Positions 55,984 through 64,000 of a DNA stretch of 64,000 bases are shown one piece after another. A program made the translations under genes and the position numbers. The DNA comes from Falsiroseomonas tokyonensis. Lineage in GTDB: Bacteria; Pseudomonadota; Alphaproteobacteria; Acetobacterales; Acetobacteraceae. Numbering within the stretch: the first letter of the stretch is position 1; every line of letters begins with the position of its first letter. The stretch covers positions 434,001-498,000 of the forward strand of contig NZ_JAFNJS010000005.1 in NCBI RefSeq assembly GCF_019024325.1, given 5' to 3'. Under the pieces are notes generated by a model. The model did no database searches and had not been told where the DNA came from. It saw only the letters and a list, made by a program, of their open reading frames with translations.

Positions 55984-56143
55984 CGGGTGGTCTCTCACGG
56001 CTGGTGGCCGGCAGATGCCAGAGCGGGCGGGGCAAGGCCAGCCCCACCCCCCTGCACATCGCCCGGCAGCGGGGCTTTGACGTGGGTGTTAAAGCACGGC
56101 GCGTACTTGATCATAGGTTAAGAAATCACCTTTTCCACGCGCC

Positions 56144-57739
56144 ATGGTTGCAGTATGTGGGCCTAGGACAATTCCTACGGTGTCAGCCTTGGCGAAACCT
56201 GTTCAGCTCCCGGTTTTCGCATCGCGCCTGCGCACCACCCTGATCACCGGCGCGCTCTGCCTGCTGCTGGGCGCCGTCTTCTCCACCGTCGCCCTGATGC
56301 GGGAGCGGGACAGGTTGGTGCAGGACCACGGCGCCCGCCTGGCCGCGGTGGCCGGTGCCATGGCCGCCCGGCTGGATGCAGGCCTCAGCGCCTGGGCCCG
56401 CGATGTCGCCCTCCTTGCGCGTTTCGCCGCCTTCCAGCAGGACCCGCCCGACCCGGCCGCGGCACGGCGCCTGCTGGAGGATCTGCAGACCCGCTCGCCA
56501 GAGTTCTCCTGGATCGGCTTCGCCGGCCCCGATGGCCGGGTGATCGCCGCCACCGGCGGGCTGCTGGAGGGGCGCGACGTCTCTGCCCGCCCCTGGTTCG
56601 GCGGCGGGCTGCGCGGCCTCTACCTGGGCGATGTGCACCCGGCCGTGCTGCTGGCGCGGCTGCTGCCGGCTTCGGAGGGCGGGGACGGTGCCTATTTCGT
56701 CGATGCCGCCGCCCCCGTCATCGGCGCGGATGGCCAGCTGCGGGGCGTGGTCGCGGGCCATATGAACTGGCTCTGGGCCGAGGGCGTGCGGCAGGAGATG
56801 CTGCGCCTGTCCAGTGAACGCCCGGCGCCCGAGCTGCTGGTGGCGGGTAGCGACGGCAATCTTCTCCTGGGGGCGGAGGCGGAGCGGGGCCAGGCCGTGC
56901 CGGGCACCGCCATCCTTCGCGCGCGCCAGGCGCTGCAGGATGGCTGGCAGGAGGAGGCGGATGGCCCGCTGACCGGCTTCGCCCCCACCCGCGGCACGGC
57001 GGATCATCCGGGCCTCGGCTGGGTGGTGCTGGCGCGACGGGACATGGCCGCGGTGCTGGAGCCGCTCTGGACACTCGGCCTCTGGCTCGCGCTCGGCACG
57101 CTGGGCCTTGCCGCGGCCGGCGGGCTGCTGGCCGGCAGCGTGGTGGCGCGCTTCGGCACCGCGCTGCGGGCGATGAATGACGGCCCCGGCGGGCGGGATG
57201 CGGCGGAGGAGCTGGACCGGCTGGCGGCGACGCTGAAGCGGCTGCGCAACACCGCCTATCGCGACCCGCTGACCGGCCTGCTGAACCGCGCCGGCTTCGC
57301 CGCCTGGCGCGAGGCCAATCCGGCGGCGGAACGCGACTGCGCCCTGCTGGCGCTGGACCTCGATGGCTTCAAGCCGATCAACGACCGGCTGGGCCATGCC
57401 GCCGGCGATGCGGTCCTGGTCGCGATCGGCAGCTGGTTCGAGGCCAATCTGCGCATGGGCGACTGCGCCGTGCGGATGGGCGGCGACGAATTCCTGGTCT
57501 GCCTGCGTGGCCCCGCGGCGATGGCGGAGTCGGCTGCGGCGGAGGTGGCGGCGCGCTTCCAGGCGGCCCTGACCGAGGGGCTGACAACCTCCGAGGGCCG
57601 CATGCAGCTGGGCTGCAGCATCGGCATCGCCATCATCCCCCGCGACGCGCCGGGGATCGAGGCGGGCATCCCCAAGGCGGATGCCGAGCTGTATCGCGTG
57701 AAGCGGCTGCGCAAGGCCGAGACCGTTTCCCTCCGCTGA
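56144..57739 (+). CDS. Membrane diguanylate cyclase with periplasmic sensor
   Basis: 531-aa GGDEF enzyme making cyclic-di-GMP. TM1 is about 33-52, a double-Cache-like sensor about 55-290 (with WIGFAGPDGRVIAAT and ARPWF), TM2 about 300-326, and the catalytic domain from 370. The signature G446-G-D-E-F450 is intact, and the inhibitory I-site RMGD sits five residues before it. The first GGDEF-domain motif DPLTGLLNR is present. The start is uncertain: an in-frame GTG at 56180 would drop 12 residues. It lies between two D-carbamoylase genes. Confidence 0.92.
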   Translation: MVAVCGPRTIPTVSALAKPVQLPVFASRLRTTLITGALCLLLGAVFSTVALMRERDRLVQDHGARLAAVAGAMAARLDAGLSAWARDVALLARFAAFQQDPPDPAAARRLLEDLQTRSPEFSWIGFAGPDGRVIAATGGLLEGRDVSARPWFGGGLRGLYLGDVHPAVLLARLLPASEGGDGAYFVDAAAPVIGADGQLRGVVAGHMNWLWAEGVRQEMLRLSSERPAPELLVAGSDGNLLLGAEAERGQAVPGTAILRARQALQDGWQEEADGPLTGFAPTRGTADHPGLGWVVLARRDMAAVLEPLWTLGLWLALGTLGLAAAGGLLAGSVVARFGTALRAMNDGPGGRDAAEELDRLAATLKRLRNTAYRDPLTGLLNRAGFAAWREANPAAERDCALLALDLDGFKPINDRLGHAAGDAVLVAIGSWFEANLRMGDCAVRMGGDEFLVCLRGPAAMAESAAAEVAARFQAALTEGLTTSEGRMQLGCSIGIAIIPRDAPGIEAGIPKADAELYRVKRLRKAETVSLR

Positions 57740-57764
57740 CGCGGCTTTCCTCCGCTGACGCGGC
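57730..57764. repeat. Short direct repeat at the convergent junction
   Basis: CCTCCGCTGACGCGGC occurs at 57730-57745 and again at 57749-57764. The first copy contains the cyclase stop TGA and the second repeats it. Each copy has CCGC-TGAC-GCGG self-complementarity. It is probably a local duplication at the end of the gene. Confidence 0.6.
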
Positions 57765-57765
57765 C

Positions 57766-58713
57766 TCAGGCGGGCGGTTCCGCCCCCACCTGCTCGACGA
57801 TCCGGCCATACCATTGCGGCCGGCGATGCGCCGCGAAGTTGAACATCTTCTCCTTGCCCTGGCGGCAGGCATCCAGGTCGATTTCGGCCAGGATCACCTC
57901 ATCCGCCGTGGTCTTGGCCTGCGCCACCACCACGCCATTGGGGTCCACGATCACGGAACCGCCGATCAGCCCGGCGCCGTCCTCCACCCCGGCCTTGGCG
58001 ACCGCGATGGCCCAGGTGGCGTTCATATAGGCATTGGACTGTGCGGCCAGGATGGAGTGGAAGGTGCGCAGCTGCTCGCTCTCACCCTCTCCGCCATTCG
58101 GGTCATAGGCGGCGGAATTGTAGCCCACCATCACCAGCTCCACCCCCTGCAGGCCGAGGCAGCGCCAGCCCTCCGGCCAGCGGCGGTCGTTGCAGACCAG
58201 CATGCCGAGCACAGGCCGGCCCCAGTCCTGCGGACCGCGTGCCACCGGGAAACCCATGTCGCCATACTCGAAATACATCTTTTCGAGCTGCTGGTACTTC
58301 TGGCCCGGCTTCACCTGGTCCGAGCCCGGCAGGTGGATCTTGCGGTACTTGAACAGGATCTGCCCGTCCGGGCCCACGGTGATGGCCGAATTGAAGCGGT
58401 GGCCGTCCGGGGTCAACTCGGCATAGCCGATGTAGAAGCCCACCCCCAGCTCCCGCGCCCGGTCGAACAGGGGCTGCACTTGCGGATTGGGCATGGCGGG
58501 TTCGAAGCTGGCCAGCAGTTCCGGCGCGTCGCGGTCCATCGGCCAGCGCGGAAAGAAGGTGGTGAAGGCGAGTTCCGGGAAGACCACCAGCTTGGCGCCC
58601 TGTGCCGCCGCCTGTTCCAGCAGCGCCACCAGGCGCGCCAGGGTCTGGGCGCGGCTGTCGGCGCGCTGGGTGGGGCCCATCTGGGCGCCGGCGAGGCGGA
58701 GAAGACGGCTCAT
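57766..58713 (-). CDS. N-carbamoyl-D-amino acid amidohydrolase-like nitrilase (copy 2)
   Basis: 315-aa paralogue of the gene at 55018. The triad is E47 (FPELAFTTFFPRW), K125 (KYRKIHLPG) and C174 (LVCNDRRWPE). It differs in the region after the Cys (VGYNSAAYDPNGGEGES), which may change substrate. Start MSRLLRLAGAQ at 58713 overlaps the upstream membrane protein stop by 4 bp. It is the last gene of a six-gene unit that begins with a cyclic amidohydrolase at 62100. Confidence 0.9.
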   Translation of the reverse strand: MSRLLRLAGAQMGPTQRADSRAQTLARLVALLEQAAAQGAKLVVFPELAFTTFFPRWPMDRDAPELLASFEPAMPNPQVQPLFDRARELGVGFYIGYAELTPDGHRFNSAITVGPDGQILFKYRKIHLPGSDQVKPGQKYQQLEKMYFEYGDMGFPVARGPQDWGRPVLGMLVCNDRRWPEGWRCLGLQGVELVMVGYNSAAYDPNGGEGESEQLRTFHSILAAQSNAYMNATWAIAVAKAGVEDGAGLIGGSVIVDPNGVVVAQAKTTADEVILAEIDLDACRQGKEKMFNFAAHRRPQWYGRIVEQVGAEPPA

Positions 58714-59000
58714 TTGAACAGGTTCCTGATGTCTTGCCTTGTGCCGCCGAAGCCGCGCCACAGCACGATGAAGCCGAGTATGAAGCCGAGCCCGGCGGCG
58801 AAGCCCGGCACCCCCGGCCGCGCGCCGGCCAGCTGCGCCAGCACCACGCCGACGATCCCGGTCGCGATCCCGGTCGCGATCGCCATCAGCAGGTGGATGC
58901 GCCCCGGCCCGACTCGCGGCGGCGGGCCGGGCAGGGTGGTGCGGGAGGGGCGGGGCGGGCGCTTGACCCAGCGCTGCCCCGGCGGGCGGTTGGCCGCCAC
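58710..59000 (-). CDS. Small membrane protein, two helices (operon member)
   Basis: 96-aa protein: a basic, Pro-rich N-terminal 35 residues, then two hydrophobic segments (about 36-58 and 64-83) and a charged tail RGFGGTRQDIRNLFK. No known family. The stop overlaps the carbamoylase start and 3 bases separate it from the upstream 72-aa gene, so it is co-translated with genes of solute binding and hydrolysis. A transport accessory role is possible. Confidence 0.75.
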   Translation of the reverse strand: MAANRPPGQRWVKRPPRPSRTTLPGPPPRVGPGRIHLLMAIATGIATGIVGVVLAQLAGARPGVPGFAAGLGFILGFIVLWRGFGGTRQDIRNLFK

Positions 59001-59003
59001 GCC

Positions 59004-59222
59004 TCAGGGCCGCAGCATGACGCGCAGGACGATGAGCCCTGCGACCGCGCCGAAGCCCAGATACCCGGCGCCGCCAACGTCATCCGCCCGCAGGCCCAGA
59101 ACCTCGAAGGCGGCCACGCCGATCCCGACCAGCACGAGGGCCGCGATCAGGATGTAGTGGCCCTGGAAGCCGGCCTTCCGCTCCTCCTCATCCTCATCGT
59201 GCTGTGGCTGTGCGGGGTTCAT
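59004..59222 (-). CDS. Small membrane protein, 72 aa (operon member)
   Basis: 72-aa protein with an acidic N-terminus (QHDEDEEERKAG), then two hydrophobic segments (about 22-44 and 50-69). The ATG overlaps the TctC stop by 4 bp. It is too short for TctB (usually about 150 aa with four or five helices), so if it replaces TctB, it is a novel type. Family not recognised. Confidence 0.75.
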   Translation of the reverse strand: MNPAQPQHDEDEEERKAGFQGHYILIAALVLVGIGVAAFEVLGLRADDVGGAGYLGFGAVAGLIVLRVMLRP

Positions 59223-60217
59223 GCGTCGAGCTCCGGGCGGATCGCCTCGACGATCGGGCGATAGCGATCGACCTCCGCGGCGATGGCAGTGGCGGCACTT
59301 TCGGGCGTTCCGGGGGAAGCGGCCTCGATCCCCGCGGCCGCCAGGCTGGTGCGGAAGGCGGCATCCGCTAGCGCCGCATTGCTGGCCTGGGACAGGCGGG
59401 CCAGCACCGGGGCGGGCAGGCCGGGCGGGGCGAAGACGGCGTGCCACAGCACGGCGGTGAAGCCCGGGCGGCCCAGCGCCTCGGCCGCCGTCGGCACATC
59501 GGGCGCCTGCGGCGCACGGGCGGCGGAGGCCACGGCCAGCATCCGGGCGCGGCCGCCCTGGTGAAGCGGCAGGCCGGCGCCCAGCGTGTTCACGGCCAGC
59601 GCCAGCGTGCCGGCGACCAGGTCGTTCATGGCCGGCGCCGCGCCGCGATAGGGGATGTGGTTCAGCGGCACGCCGCCGCCCTCCCGCTTCACGATCTCGG
59701 TCGCCAGGTGCATCAGCGTGCCGGTGCCGGGCGAGCCATAGGCGAGCGGCGGGGCGGCACTGCGCGCGGCCGCCAGGAAGTCCGTGAGCGTGGCCGGCTG
59801 GGCCGGATGCGCCAGCCAGCACAGCGGCCCGCCGCCCAGCATGGCAACGGCCTGGAAATCCCGCTGCGCATCGTATTGCGGCTGGCGCGTGACCAGGTTG
59901 TAGAGCGCGTGGGTGGAGGCGGTGCCGAACAGCAGCGTATGCCCATCCGGCCGGGCGCGCGCCACTTCCAGCGACCCGATGGCGCCGCCGGCGCCGCCTC
60001 GGTTTTCGGTGACCACCGGCTGGCCGAGCTCGCGCGACATCCGCTCCGAATAGAAGCGGGCATAGACATCGGTGGGGCCGCCGGCGGGGAAGGGGATCAC
60101 CAGCCGGATCGGCCGGGCGGGGAAATCCTGCGCCCAGGCGGGGGCGATGCTGGGGGCTGCCAGCAGGGCGCCGCCGCTGGCCAGCAGGGCGCGGCGGGTG
60201 GGGCTAAAGTCCGGCAT
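59219..60217 (-). CDS. Bug/TctC-family periplasmic solute-binding protein (second)
   Basis: 332-aa receptor. N-terminus MPDFSPTRRALLASGGALLAAPSIA is an Arg-Arg signal peptide ending AWA/QDF. Family motif FPAGGPTDVYAR and ENRGGAGG follow. The start lies 14 bp inside the end of the upstream DUF336 gene. It is part of a six-gene run whose enzymes suggest a cyclic ureide or carbamoyl compound as ligand, by context only. Confidence 0.9.
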   Translation of the reverse strand: MPDFSPTRRALLASGGALLAAPSIAPAWAQDFPARPIRLVIPFPAGGPTDVYARFYSERMSRELGQPVVTENRGGAGGAIGSLEVARARPDGHTLLFGTASTHALYNLVTRQPQYDAQRDFQAVAMLGGGPLCWLAHPAQPATLTDFLAAARSAAPPLAYGSPGTGTLMHLATEIVKREGGGVPLNHIPYRGAAPAMNDLVAGTLALAVNTLGAGLPLHQGGRARMLAVASAARAPQAPDVPTAAEALGRPGFTAVLWHAVFAPPGLPAPVLARLSQASNAALADAAFRTSLAAAGIEAASPGTPESAATAIAAEVDRYRPIVEAIRPELDA

Positions 60218-60701
60218 CGCGCCAATTCTCCACGGGATTTTCTGGATGGGGCAGCAGGCCCGCGGCATGCACGCCGGCGATCGCCGCATATTCGTCCTTG
60301 TCCGAGGCATCGCCGGAGACGCCGACCGCGCCGATCACCGCCCCGTCGTCGCGGCAGATGAGCACGCCGCCGGGCACCGGGATGAAGCGCCCTTCGCTGG
60401 CCGCCGCAATGGCCGATTGGAAGGCGGGGCGGTCGCGCAGCCGGTCGCGGATCACGCGGCTGCCGATGCCCATGCCGAGCGCCCCATGCGCCTTGCCGCG
60501 CGCGATCTCGGCGCGGAGGATGCCGGAGCCATCCTCCCGCTTCTGCACCACCACATGGCCACCGGCATCCAGCACCACCACGGTCAGCGGCAGCAGCGCC
60601 GCCTGCCGGCCGGCGGCCAGCGTCGCATCGGCGATGTGTTCCGCCACCGCGAGGCGGAGATCCACCGCCAGGTGCTTGATGTAGTAGCCCTCGGTGCTCA
60701 T
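60204..60701 (-). CDS. DUF336/GlcG-like (HbpS-type) protein
   Basis: 165-aa protein of the Haem_degrading family. VVVLDAGGHVVVQKREDG and the PVPGGVLI segment followed by IGAVGVSGDASDKDE are family hallmarks. Members occur in operons for diols, glycolate or aromatics and may bind haem or cobalamin-type ligands; function is unclear. It lies 7 bases after the cyclic amidohydrolase gene. Confidence 0.88.
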   Translation of the reverse strand: MSTEGYYIKHLAVDLRLAVAEHIADATLAAGRQAALLPLTVVVLDAGGHVVVQKREDGSGILRAEIARGKAHGALGMGIGSRVIRDRLRDRPAFQSAIAAASEGRFIPVPGGVLICRDDGAVIGAVGVSGDASDKDEYAAIAGVHAAGLLPHPENPVENWRDAGL

Positions 60702-60708
60702 GCCCCCC

Positions 60709-62100
60709 TCACGCGTCCAGCGCGCTGCGCTTGTGCTGGCGCGGCACGAAGCGGCCGTCGCCGGGCTTGGCCTTCACCTCGGTCCCGTTCCAGATTTCCG
60801 TGCCGCGCAGCAGCGTCGCCGCCACGCGCGCCTTCATGGCGCGGCCGTGATAGGGCGACCAGCGGAAATCGTCGCGGTCCTGGATGATGCGCTCGTCGAA
60901 GACGAAGTCGCCGGTCTCCAGCACGCAGAAATCCGCGTCCGCACCGATCCGGATGCCGCCCTTCTTCGGGTCCAGCCCGTGGTAGCGCGCCGGCTCCTCG
61001 GAGCACATGCGGGCCATGACGGTGGGCGAGAGGCCGCGCTCGGCCAGCAAGGTATACATCAGCGGTGCGAAGCTCTGCAGCCCGGTGAGGCCGGCGCCGA
61101 CCGGGAAGATGTCGCCGGTATATTCCTTCTTCGCCCGCGGCCAGGGCGCGTGGTCCGTCGAGACATAGGCCATGGTGCCGGCCGCCATCGAGGCCCACAT
61201 GCGCTCCACCTCCTCCGCCGTGCGGAAGGGAGGGTTGCACTTCCCATAGCCCTGGAGGCGCACGATGTCGTCCTCCGTCATGCAGAGATACTGGATGCAG
61301 GCCTCGCCCGAGGTCTTGGCGCCCATGTCGCGGTAGATCTTGGCCAGGTCGAAGCCGCGCGCGATGGAGGAATGCGCGATGTGCACATGCGCACCGGTCT
61401 CCAGCGCCATCTCGAAGATCTCGAGGTCGGCCATGCTTTCGGCCAGCGGCGGGCGGGTGCGGCAATGCCAGATGGGGGAGGTATTGCCGGCGGCCTTGGC
61501 GGCCTCCGTCAGCTTCACCACCAGCTCCTGGTCCTCGTTGTGGACCGCGACCATCAGCCCGGTCTTCGCCATCTCGGCGAAGCCCGCCAGCATGGTCGGG
61601 TGATCCAGGCGCGGGAAACGGTGCGCGTCGTATTCGTAGGTCGAGACCTTGAAGGCGGAGGCGCCGGCCTCGGCCATCGCCGCCACATCCTCCGCGCCGC
61701 CCGTCTTCCGGATGGTGGCGTAGAGCGCCATGTCGACATGCGCCAGGCGGTTCACCCATTCCACCTTCTCGGTGAAGATGGCCGCCGACATCACCGGATT
61801 CGGCACGTCATAGGGCATGTCGCAGACGGTGGTGACCCCGCCGGCCGCCGCCGTCAGCGTCGCATTCTCGATCCCCGGCCAGCCGGTGGAGGAGGAGGTG
61901 TGCATATGGCCATCGACCAGGCCGGGCAGGATGACCTTGCCCCGATGGTCCGCCACGGCCTTGGAGGGCGGCGGCGCGCCCTCGCCGATCGCCGCGATGG
62001 TCTCGCCGCGGATGCCGACATAGCCATCCGCCAGGACACGGTCTGAGAGCACCACGGCCCCGCGCAGGACAAGGTCGAAGGGCTCGGCAGCGTGGGACAT
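60709..62100 (-). CDS. Dihydroorotase/allantoinase-like cyclic amidohydrolase
   Basis: 463-aa amidohydrolase. Metal ligands: PGLVDGHMHTSS (HxH), carbamylated Lys in SAFKVSTYE, VHNEDQE, IAHSSIA and STDHAPW. These fit dihydropyrimidinase, hydantoinase or allantoinase; the exact ring is not decidable. It is the first gene of a unit with a carbamoylase at its end, which together would open a ring and remove the carbamoyl group. The divergent TRAP operon lies 254 bases away. Confidence 0.9.
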   Translation of the reverse strand: MSHAAEPFDLVLRGAVVLSDRVLADGYVGIRGETIAAIGEGAPPPSKAVADHRGKVILPGLVDGHMHTSSSTGWPGIENATLTAAAGGVTTVCDMPYDVPNPVMSAAIFTEKVEWVNRLAHVDMALYATIRKTGGAEDVAAMAEAGASAFKVSTYEYDAHRFPRLDHPTMLAGFAEMAKTGLMVAVHNEDQELVVKLTEAAKAAGNTSPIWHCRTRPPLAESMADLEIFEMALETGAHVHIAHSSIARGFDLAKIYRDMGAKTSGEACIQYLCMTEDDIVRLQGYGKCNPPFRTAEEVERMWASMAAGTMAYVSTDHAPWPRAKKEYTGDIFPVGAGLTGLQSFAPLMYTLLAERGLSPTVMARMCSEEPARYHGLDPKKGGIRIGADADFCVLETGDFVFDERIIQDRDDFRWSPYHGRAMKARVAATLLRGTEIWNGTEVKAKPGDGRFVPRQHKRSALDA

Positions 62101-62280
62101 GCGGGATCTCTCTCGAAGGATGCGGCGCGGAGGCTAGTGCGGGTGGGGTGTTCCGCCAATCCTCGGTGCGGCGCAAGCCTCATGCCGTGTCCTGCCGCTG
62201 CTGCCGGTTGGCCGGGCAGTTCGGCGCAGGAAATGGGCCGATTGCAGATTGGATGCAGCGCCGGCCGCATGTTCCGGCCT

Positions 62281-62296
62281 TGGCATGAGGTTTGCA
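62281..62296 (+). promoter_or_regulatory. Sigma-54 promoter of the TRAP operon
   Basis: TGGCATGAGGTTTGCA fits the consensus TGGCAYRNNNNTTGCW at every defined position, with GG at 62282-62283 and GC at 62294-62295. Transcription would begin around 62306 and reach the dctP ATG at 62355. Upstream palindrome-like segments (GGCCG...CGGCC around 62264) might bind an enhancer protein, but no sigma-54 activator gene is present. Confidence 0.7.
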
Positions 62297-62354
62297 ACCC
62301 TTTGCACCCGAACCGGGCGCCAACCAGGCGCCCCAGCAATTCGGGAGAGTCTGG

Positions 62355-63440
62355 ATGCAGCGTCGCAACCTTATCGCCGCCGCCACCGCCGGCGGCGCCG
62401 GCGTGCTGGCCGCCCCCGCGGTGGCCACCGCCCAGACCACCTTCAACTGGCGCATGACCAGCTTCTACGGCCCGCAGGCGGCCTTCTATTCGGCCGGTCC
62501 GGGATCCGCGAAGGACCTGATCGACCGCATCCAGAAGATGTCGAACAACCGCATCCGCATCCAGTTCTTCGGCGCGGGGGAGCTGATTCCGGCGGCCGAG
62601 GGCTTCGATGCCGTCTCCTCCGGCATCGTCGAGATGAACTATGCCAATGCCTATTTCTGGACCGGCAAGACCTTCGCCGCCCAGTATTTCACCGCCGTTC
62701 CCTTCGGCCTGAACTACCAGGGGCTGAACGGCTGGATGTATGACGGCGGCGGCCTCGACCTGTGGCGCGAGGTCTATGACCGCTTCAACCTGGTGCCCTT
62801 CCTCTGCGGCAATACCGGCGTGCAGATGACCGGCTGGTTCCGCCGCCCGATCGAGAAGGTGGAGGATTTCCGGGGGCTGAAGATGCGCATCCCGGGGCTG
62901 GCCGGGCGCGTCTACCAGCGGCTCGGCGTCGATGTGCGGCTGCTGCCGGGCGGCGAGATTTTTCCGGCGCTGGAGCGCGGCGTGATCGATGCGGCGGAAT
63001 TCGTCGGCCCCTATCTCGACCGCCAGCTCGGCCTGCAGCGCGTGGCGAAGTTCTATCACACCACGGGCTGGCATGAGACGGCGACCGCTTCCGAGCTCAT
63101 CATCAACAAGGCCGCCTGGGCGCGGCTGCCAGCGGACCTGAAGGCGATCGTCGAGAATGCGGTGGCCGCCTGCAACGTGATCTCCGAGGCCTGGTGCCAG
63201 AAGAACAACGCGGAGGCGATGGACGACCTGGTGAAGAACCAGGGCGTCACCGCCCTGCCGCTGCCGGATGAGGTGGTGGCGCGGCTACGCACCGAGACCA
63301 ACGCCGTGCTGGAGGAAGCCGTGGCCCGCGACGCGGTGACCCGGCGCGTGCATGAGAGCTACATGGCCTACAAGCAGAAATACGAGGCCTGGGCGAGCTA
63401 CAGCGAGGTTCCCTACCACAACAAGATCCGCCAGGGCTGA
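62355..63440 (+). CDS. dctP: TRAP transporter substrate-binding protein DctP
   Basis: 361-aa periplasmic receptor of the TRAP type. Signal peptide MQRRNLIAAATAGGAGVLA ends near ATA/QTT, then WRMTSFYGPQAAFYSAGPG. DFRGLKMRIPGLAGRVYQRLG carries the conserved Arg that binds carboxylate, and GGEIFPALERGVIDAAEF follows. This subgroup handles aromatic or 2-oxo acids in some species. GGGAGAG sits upstream of ATG 62355. The DctQ ATG overlaps its stop (TGATG). Confidence 0.93.
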   Translation: MQRRNLIAAATAGGAGVLAAPAVATAQTTFNWRMTSFYGPQAAFYSAGPGSAKDLIDRIQKMSNNRIRIQFFGAGELIPAAEGFDAVSSGIVEMNYANAYFWTGKTFAAQYFTAVPFGLNYQGLNGWMYDGGGLDLWREVYDRFNLVPFLCGNTGVQMTGWFRRPIEKVEDFRGLKMRIPGLAGRVYQRLGVDVRLLPGGEIFPALERGVIDAAEFVGPYLDRQLGLQRVAKFYHTTGWHETATASELIINKAAWARLPADLKAIVENAVAACNVISEAWCQKNNAEAMDDLVKNQGVTALPLPDEVVARLRTETNAVLEEAVARDAVTRRVHESYMAYKQKYEAWASYSEVPYHNKIRQG

Positions 63441-63937
63441 TGGCGGCACTCTCGCGCGCGGCGGATGCGATCGACGGTTTCGTCGATCGCGTCGGCCAGG
63501 TCTCCGCGCTCGCCGTCGCCGCGCTGGTGGTGGTCATGGCGGGCAATGTGCTGCTGCGCTACGGATTCTCGCTCGGCAGCGTCTGGGCGCAGGAGCTGGA
63601 ATGGCACCTGATGTCCCCCATCGCGCTGTTCGGCGCCGCCTATGCGCTGCGCCATGGCGAGCATGTGCGCGTGGACGTGCTCTATGCGGGCTTCTCGGAG
63701 CGCAACAAGGCGCGGGTCGATGTGCTGGCGGGCGTGGCCGGCATGGTGGTCTGCGTGCTCGTGATCCAGCTGTCCTGGCGCTACGTGCTGCAGAGCTGGG
63801 GCCAGGATGAGGGATCGGCCAATCCCGGCGGCATTCCCGCGCGCTATCTGCTGAAGGCCTTCATCCCCGCGGGCTTCGCGCTGCTGCTGCTGCAATTCGT
63901 GGCCGAAACCTTCCGCGCCCTATCGCGCCTGCGCTGA
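63440..63937 (+). CDS. dctQ: TRAP transporter small permease DctQ
   Basis: 165-aa four-helix membrane subunit of the TRAP transporter, linking DctP and DctM. Helices lie near 20-40, 55-72, 90-110 and 135-155; AALVVVMAGNVLLRYGF and AYALRHGEHVRVDVLY are typical. It is coupled to dctP and followed after 7 bases by dctM. Confidence 0.92.
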   Translation: MAALSRAADAIDGFVDRVGQVSALAVAALVVVMAGNVLLRYGFSLGSVWAQELEWHLMSPIALFGAAYALRHGEHVRVDVLYAGFSERNKARVDVLAGVAGMVVCVLVIQLSWRYVLQSWGQDEGSANPGGIPARYLLKAFIPAGFALLLLQFVAETFRALSRLR

Positions 63938-63944
63938 GAAAATT

Positions 63945-64000
63945 ATGTACCTGACAGAGATCTACGCCATCCTCATGCTGGTGGCGTTCTTCGGCCTGCT
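63945..64000 (+). CDS. dctM: TRAP transporter large permease DctM, N-terminal fragment
   Basis: Only 18 codons remain before the window end (MYLTEIYAILMLVAFFGL). A membrane segment starts at once, as expected for DctM. The gene is not broken; it is cut by the window edge. The assignment rests mainly on gene order dctP, dctQ. Confidence 0.7.
   Translation, partial: MYLTEIYAILMLVAFFGL

Noticed and set aside
59004-59222. 72-aa membrane protein as TctB
   Set aside because: TctB has about 150 residues and four or five helices; this has two helices and no TctB motif.

Overview
The window is strongly GC-rich (roughly 70% by eye), has no IS element, phage module, CRISPR array, rRNA or tRNA gene that I can see, and is almost wholly coding: no gap between genes exceeds about 260 bases. 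Two features suggest an alphaproteobacterium of the Acetobacteraceae, Roseomonas-like: the many periplasmic binding proteins (Bug/TctC, BMP-like, Opp, Fbp, polar amino acid, TRAP), and the alphaproteobacterial families present (UPF0262, DUF983, DUF6152, ligase-associated DNA repair). This is inference from family content; no marker gene is present.

Layout. 0-2.4 kb: a TctC-type binding protein coupled to a BMP-like protein, then mscL. 2.5-10 kb: an M20-type hydrolase divergent from a complete peptide-type ABC transporter operon (SBP, two permeases, two ATPases) that ends in a GST. 10-24.6 kb: the four ligase-associated DNA-repair genes (Lhr-type helicase and PdeM on the minus strand at 10-13.3 kb; MBL exonuclease and ATP-dependent ligase on the plus strand at 22-24.6 kb). 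They are separated by about 8.6 kb of minus-strand genes: a P-loop kinase, MOSC, DUF6644-like and DUF6152 proteins, then an acyl carrier protein, a fatty-acyl-AMP-ligase-like enzyme, two paralogous DUF1796-like (papain-like) proteins and a 640-residue tandem methyltransferase. The last five look like an undescribed acyl-transfer or modification locus and are the main novelty candidate.

24.7-33.4 kb: an HpcH/HpaI aldolase; an iron block (FbpA-like SBP, Bfd, Bfr, with two related Fur-like operators, and a two-domain iron permease further on); an aldo/keto reductase divergent from a TetR regulator with two palindromic operators; a flavin reductase; a 2-hydroxyacid dehydrogenase. 33.5-42.2 kb: a divergent SDR, a carbamoylase-type amidase, HyuA and HyuB in one operon, then a serine hydrolase and an N-acyl-D-amino-acid deacylase. 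42.3-50.8 kb: LysE exporter, acyl-CoA dehydrogenase/HAD phosphatase/CoA-transferase operon, chemoreceptor, polar amino acid ABC genes without an ATPase. 51-54.9 kb: mtnA, UPF0262, DUF983, an Asp/Glu/hydantoin racemase and an SH3/M15 peptidase.

55-64 kb: two N-carbamoyl-D-amino-acid hydrolase homologues flank a diguanylate cyclase. The second belongs to a six-gene minus-strand unit with a dihydroorotase/allantoinase-like cyclic amidohydrolase, a DUF336 protein, a TctC binding protein and two small membrane proteins. Divergent from it is a TRAP transporter operon (dctPQM, cut by the window edge) behind a well-matched sigma-54 promoter. Taken together the window carries a racemase, cyclic amidohydrolase, HyuA/HyuB, three carbamoylase-type amidases and a D-aminoacylase, so uptake and breakdown of hydantoins, ureides or N-acyl/N-carbamoyl amino acids is the recurring theme.
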